This document shows, piece by piece, positions 4,824 through 6,442 of a stretch of DNA of 6,442 bases. The position numbers and the translations under genes were made by a program. This DNA is from Roseobacter sp. (GTDB taxonomy: Bacteria > Pseudomonadota > Alphaproteobacteria > Rhodobacterales > Rhodobacteraceae). How positions within the stretch are numbered: position 1 is the first letter of the stretch; every line of letters starts with the position of its first letter. The notes below the pieces were generated by a model, which was not told the origin of the DNA, made no database searches, and saw nothing but the letters and a program-made list of their open reading frames with translations. Location: positions 1-6,442 of the forward strand of contig JAGXHB010000160.1 in the NCBI GenBank assembly GCA_024636425.1, written 5' to 3'.

Positions 4824-5311
4824 GCGTCGGCTTTTGGCTTGTTTTCGGCCTGACGGCGCGCGATTTCGTTGCGATAAAGCGCCACAAAGTCGATGTTTTC
4901 AAGGTTCAGCGGCGGGAAACCACCGTCGCGTGTGATGTCGCTGACCACACGGCGCAGGAACGGGAAAACCATCCGCGGGCATTCGATCAGAAGGAACGGA
5001 TGCATCTGGTCTTCCGGCACACCTTCAATGTGGAAAATACCGACATAGTCAATCTCGAGCAGGAACAGCGTCGTGTCGCCGCCCTTGGCTTTTGATGTCA
5101 CAGTAAGCTTGATCGCGGATTCATACTGGTTTTCTGCCGAACGCTTTTTTGCGTCCAGATTGACCTGAACCTGAACATCAGGCTGCACATCCGTTGGCGC
5201 GCCTTTTTGCGCCATGATGTTTTCGAACGACATGTCACGAATGAATTGGCCCAGGATGCGCATCTGTGGTTGAGCAGCTTGGGTCGGTTGTTTTGCTTCT
5301 TCTTCAGCCAT
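4820..5311 (-). CDS. secB: Protein-export chaperone SecB
   Basis: SecB is a cytoplasmic homotetrameric chaperone that holds preproteins unfolded and hands them to SecA at the Sec translocon. The 163-residue protein has the family core: FIRDMSFEN at 23-31, the strand LLEIDYVGIFHIEG at 84-97, and the conserved block from IECPRMVFPFLRR (109-121) through GGFPPLNLENIDFVALY (130-146). The N terminus (1-16) is polar and acidic/glutamine-rich, and the C-terminal tail is charged and lysine-rich, as expected of disordered SecB ends. A GAGGAG sequence eight bases before ATG 5311 supports the start. fxsA lies 57 bases upstream on the same strand, so both may share a transcript, though a TAGAAT hexamer (minus strand, 5330-5335) could be a separate -10. 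The gene converges on dnaQ with overlapping stop codons. Confidence 0.96.
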   Translation of the reverse strand: MAEEEAKQPTQAAQPQMRILGQFIRDMSFENIMAQKGAPTDVQPDVQVQVNLDAKKRSAENQYESAIKLTVTSKAKGGDTTLFLLEIDYVGIFHIEGVPEDQMHPFLLIECPRMVFPFLRRVVSDITRDGGFPPLNLENIDFVALYRNEIARRQAENKPKADA

Positions 5312-5368
5312 CTTGCGGGCTCCTCACTAATTCTATGCAGGCGGGCTTATCAGCTTCGCGTCGGGCGC

Positions 5369-5869
5369 TCAATGCTTAGTCCATTTGGACGGACCGCGAC
5401 TTTCGCGTTCTTCCTCGGACAGTTCGTGATATTCTCCGTCAATCACATCGCCCTCCATGGGCCGGTGTGGTTCGCGGCGGTGCTGCGGACCGGCAGTGCC
5501 TGACATGTGAACATTGCCTTGCAGCTTCACGTTCTTTCGGATCGCCTCGAACGCCGCACTGCGGATGCCTGGCACCAGCAGTGCAAAGCCCACCGCATCG
5601 GTGAAAAAGCCCGGTGTCAGCAACAAAGCGCCTGCAAAAAGGATCATCGCACCGTGCACCAGCGGTTCGGTCGGATCACGTACTTCGGACAGGGACGATC
5701 TGATCTGGCTCATCGCCAGCGCACCTTGTGCCCGCATCAGGGATGTCCCGATAATTGCGGTCAGCACAACAATCGCCAACGTCCAGCCGAGGCCAATTGC
5801 CCCACCCACCTGAATGAACAGCGTTATTTCTATCAACGGCACGGCGACAAACGCCAAAAACAGCCACAT
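5369..5869 (-). CDS. fxsA: FxsA family membrane protein
   Basis: FxsA proteins are small inner-membrane proteins. In E. coli FxsA interferes with exclusion of phage T7 by the F plasmid when overproduced; the normal role is unclear. The 166 residues begin with hydrophobic segments at about 2-20 and 25-45 containing the family signature IEITLFIQVGGAIGLGWTLA and TAIIGTSLMRAQG (37-49). A further hydrophobic region (about 70-100) includes GALLLTPGFFTDAVGFALLVPGIR (80-103). The C-terminal tail is charged and histidine-rich, with DVIDGEYHELSEEE (141-154), probably cytoplasmic. AGGA eight bases before ATG 5869 supports the start. It is divergent from the Tim44-like gene across 102 bases and lies upstream of secB on the same strand. 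Family membership is clear; function is not. Confidence 0.9.
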   Translation of the reverse strand: MWLFLAFVAVPLIEITLFIQVGGAIGLGWTLAIVVLTAIIGTSLMRAQGALAMSQIRSSLSEVRDPTEPLVHGAMILFAGALLLTPGFFTDAVGFALLVPGIRSAAFEAIRKNVKLQGNVHMSGTAGPQHRREPHRPMEGDVIDGEYHELSEEERESRGPSKWTKH

Positions 5870-5971
5870 GGCTTCGGTCCTTTCATTGGGGCCACAGTGG
5901 ACTTGGCCCGGTTCACACCCTACATAGGGTCAACAGAACGACGTTTCCATGTTTCACACCAAGAGGTCCTT
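5870..5971. promoter_or_regulatory. Divergent promoter region between fxsA and the Tim44-like gene
   Basis: These 102 bases must drive fxsA (minus) and the Tim44-like gene (plus). I see no clear consensus -35/-10 pair on either strand. Two short inverted repeats stand out: CCAC-A-GTGG at 5892-5900 and ACCCTA-CA-TAGGGT at 5917-5930. The second lies near the centre of the region and could be an operator for a shared regulator. Ribosome binding sites for both genes sit at its ends. Confidence 0.45.
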
Positions 5972-6442
5972 ATGAATTCGCCTATGATACAGCTTCTGGT
6001 GCTTGCCGGTATCGCGGTATTTTTGATCCTGCGCCTCAAAAACGTGCTGGGGTCCAGACAGGGTTTTGAAAAACCGCCCGCCGTCGAAGAGACACGCAGC
6101 AAACCGTCCGGCCCCGCTTTCGAGGTGATCGAAGGCGGCCCCGATCTTGACATCACCGACCATGCGCCTGAAGGGTCCGATACCGCCAAGGCGCTAGCCG
6201 AGATGAAGCGGATCGAGCCTTCGTTTGGCGTCAACGACTTTCTGGGCGGCGCTCGTGGGGCTTATGAGATGATCGTCATGGGTTACGAGCATGGCAATCT
6301 TGACGAGATCAAGCCGTTCCTTTCCGAAGACATCTACGAGAGCTTTGTCGAGGGTGTCGCGGCGCGTGAAGATCAGGGTCTCGAGGTTGAATCCAATTTT
6401 GTTGGGGTTCGCGAGATGGACCTGAAAACTGCGCGGATCGAC
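5972..6442 (+). CDS. Tim44/TimA family membrane-anchored protein (C-terminal end outside the window)
   Basis: Bacterial Tim44-like proteins are single-pass inner-membrane proteins whose cytoplasmic domain resembles mitochondrial Tim44, the matrix motor anchor of the TIM23 import machinery. Their bacterial role is poorly defined. The window shows 157 codons, open to the right edge. A hydrophobic N-terminal segment (about 5-20, QLLVLAGIAVFLILR) is followed by RLKNVLG and a charged, proline-rich linker (about 30-80). The Tim44-like domain then begins: VNDFLGGARGAYEMIVMGYEHGNLDEIKPFLSEDIYESF (88-125), then VESNFVGVREMD. GAGG five bases before ATG 5972 supports this start; M5 is too far from it. 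The start is divergent from fxsA. SecB (export chaperone) and this membrane protein are close together, but a functional link is only suggestive. Length and C-terminal features cannot be judged. Confidence 0.88.
   Translation, partial: MNSPMIQLLVLAGIAVFLILRLKNVLGSRQGFEKPPAVEETRSKPSGPAFEVIEGGPDLDITDHAPEGSDTAKALAEMKRIEPSFGVNDFLGGARGAYEMIVMGYEHGNLDEIKPFLSEDIYESFVEGVAAREDQGLEVESNFVGVREMDLKTARID

Noticed and set aside
4825..4855. Imperfect hairpin near the dnaQ/secB junction as a terminator
   Set aside because: The stem is short with a bulge and a 16-base loop, lies inside secB and has no following T run, so it is not a credible intrinsic terminator.
5920..6234. Minus-strand 104-codon frame opposite the Tim44-like gene
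   Set aside because: It is antisense to a frame with a clear membrane anchor, ribosome binding site and Tim44-like domain.
1..6442. Mobile element, CRISPR array, tRNA/rRNA, toxin-antitoxin or defence system
   Set aside because: No transposase, spaced repeats, cloverleaf or characteristic gene pair was found; all large frames are housekeeping genes in uniform base composition.

Overview
The window looks like a chromosomal segment from an alphaproteobacterium, most likely of the Rhodobacteraceae (Roseobacter group). This rests on moderately high GC coding sequence with mostly G/C third positions, and on the gene order rho, hemJ, gap, maf-aroE-coaE-dnaQ, secB, fxsA, Tim44-like. That order is familiar near the replication origin of this family. 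The family assignment is inference from gene order and protein character; no database was searched.

Layout. Left arm, minus strand: rho (1-1146, 3' end outside the window) preceded by hemJ (1273-1722). Centre: a 402-base gene-free region (1723-2124). Right arm, plus strand: maf (2125-2724), aroE (2721-3554), coaE (3554-4156) and dnaQ (4137-4823), four genes joined by stop/start overlaps that form one translationally coupled operon. Then come secB (4820-5311) and fxsA (5369-5869) on the minus strand. A 102-base divergent promoter region follows, and then a Tim44-like inner-membrane protein gene (from 5972) that runs off the right edge.

The most interesting part is the central gap. It holds two perfect DnaA boxes (TTATCCACA), a one-mismatch box and several TTATCC-core sites. 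It also has AT-only and tandem-repeat tracts resembling an unwinding element, a tandem 9-base repeat, and a perfect 14-base inverted repeat carrying weak DnaA-box-like sites near both ends. Flanking genes are transcribed away from it on both sides. I read it as a chromosomal replication origin (oriC) candidate. One perfect DnaA box overlaps the start codon of maf.

The genes are housekeeping: transcription termination (rho), haem synthesis (hemJ), nucleotide sanitation (maf), shikimate pathway (aroE), coenzyme A synthesis (coaE), replication proofreading (dnaQ), protein export (secB) and membrane proteins (fxsA, Tim44-like). I see no mobile element, CRISPR array, RNA gene, defence island or other accessory system. 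The unusual content is the organisation of the origin and a few gene-junction details.
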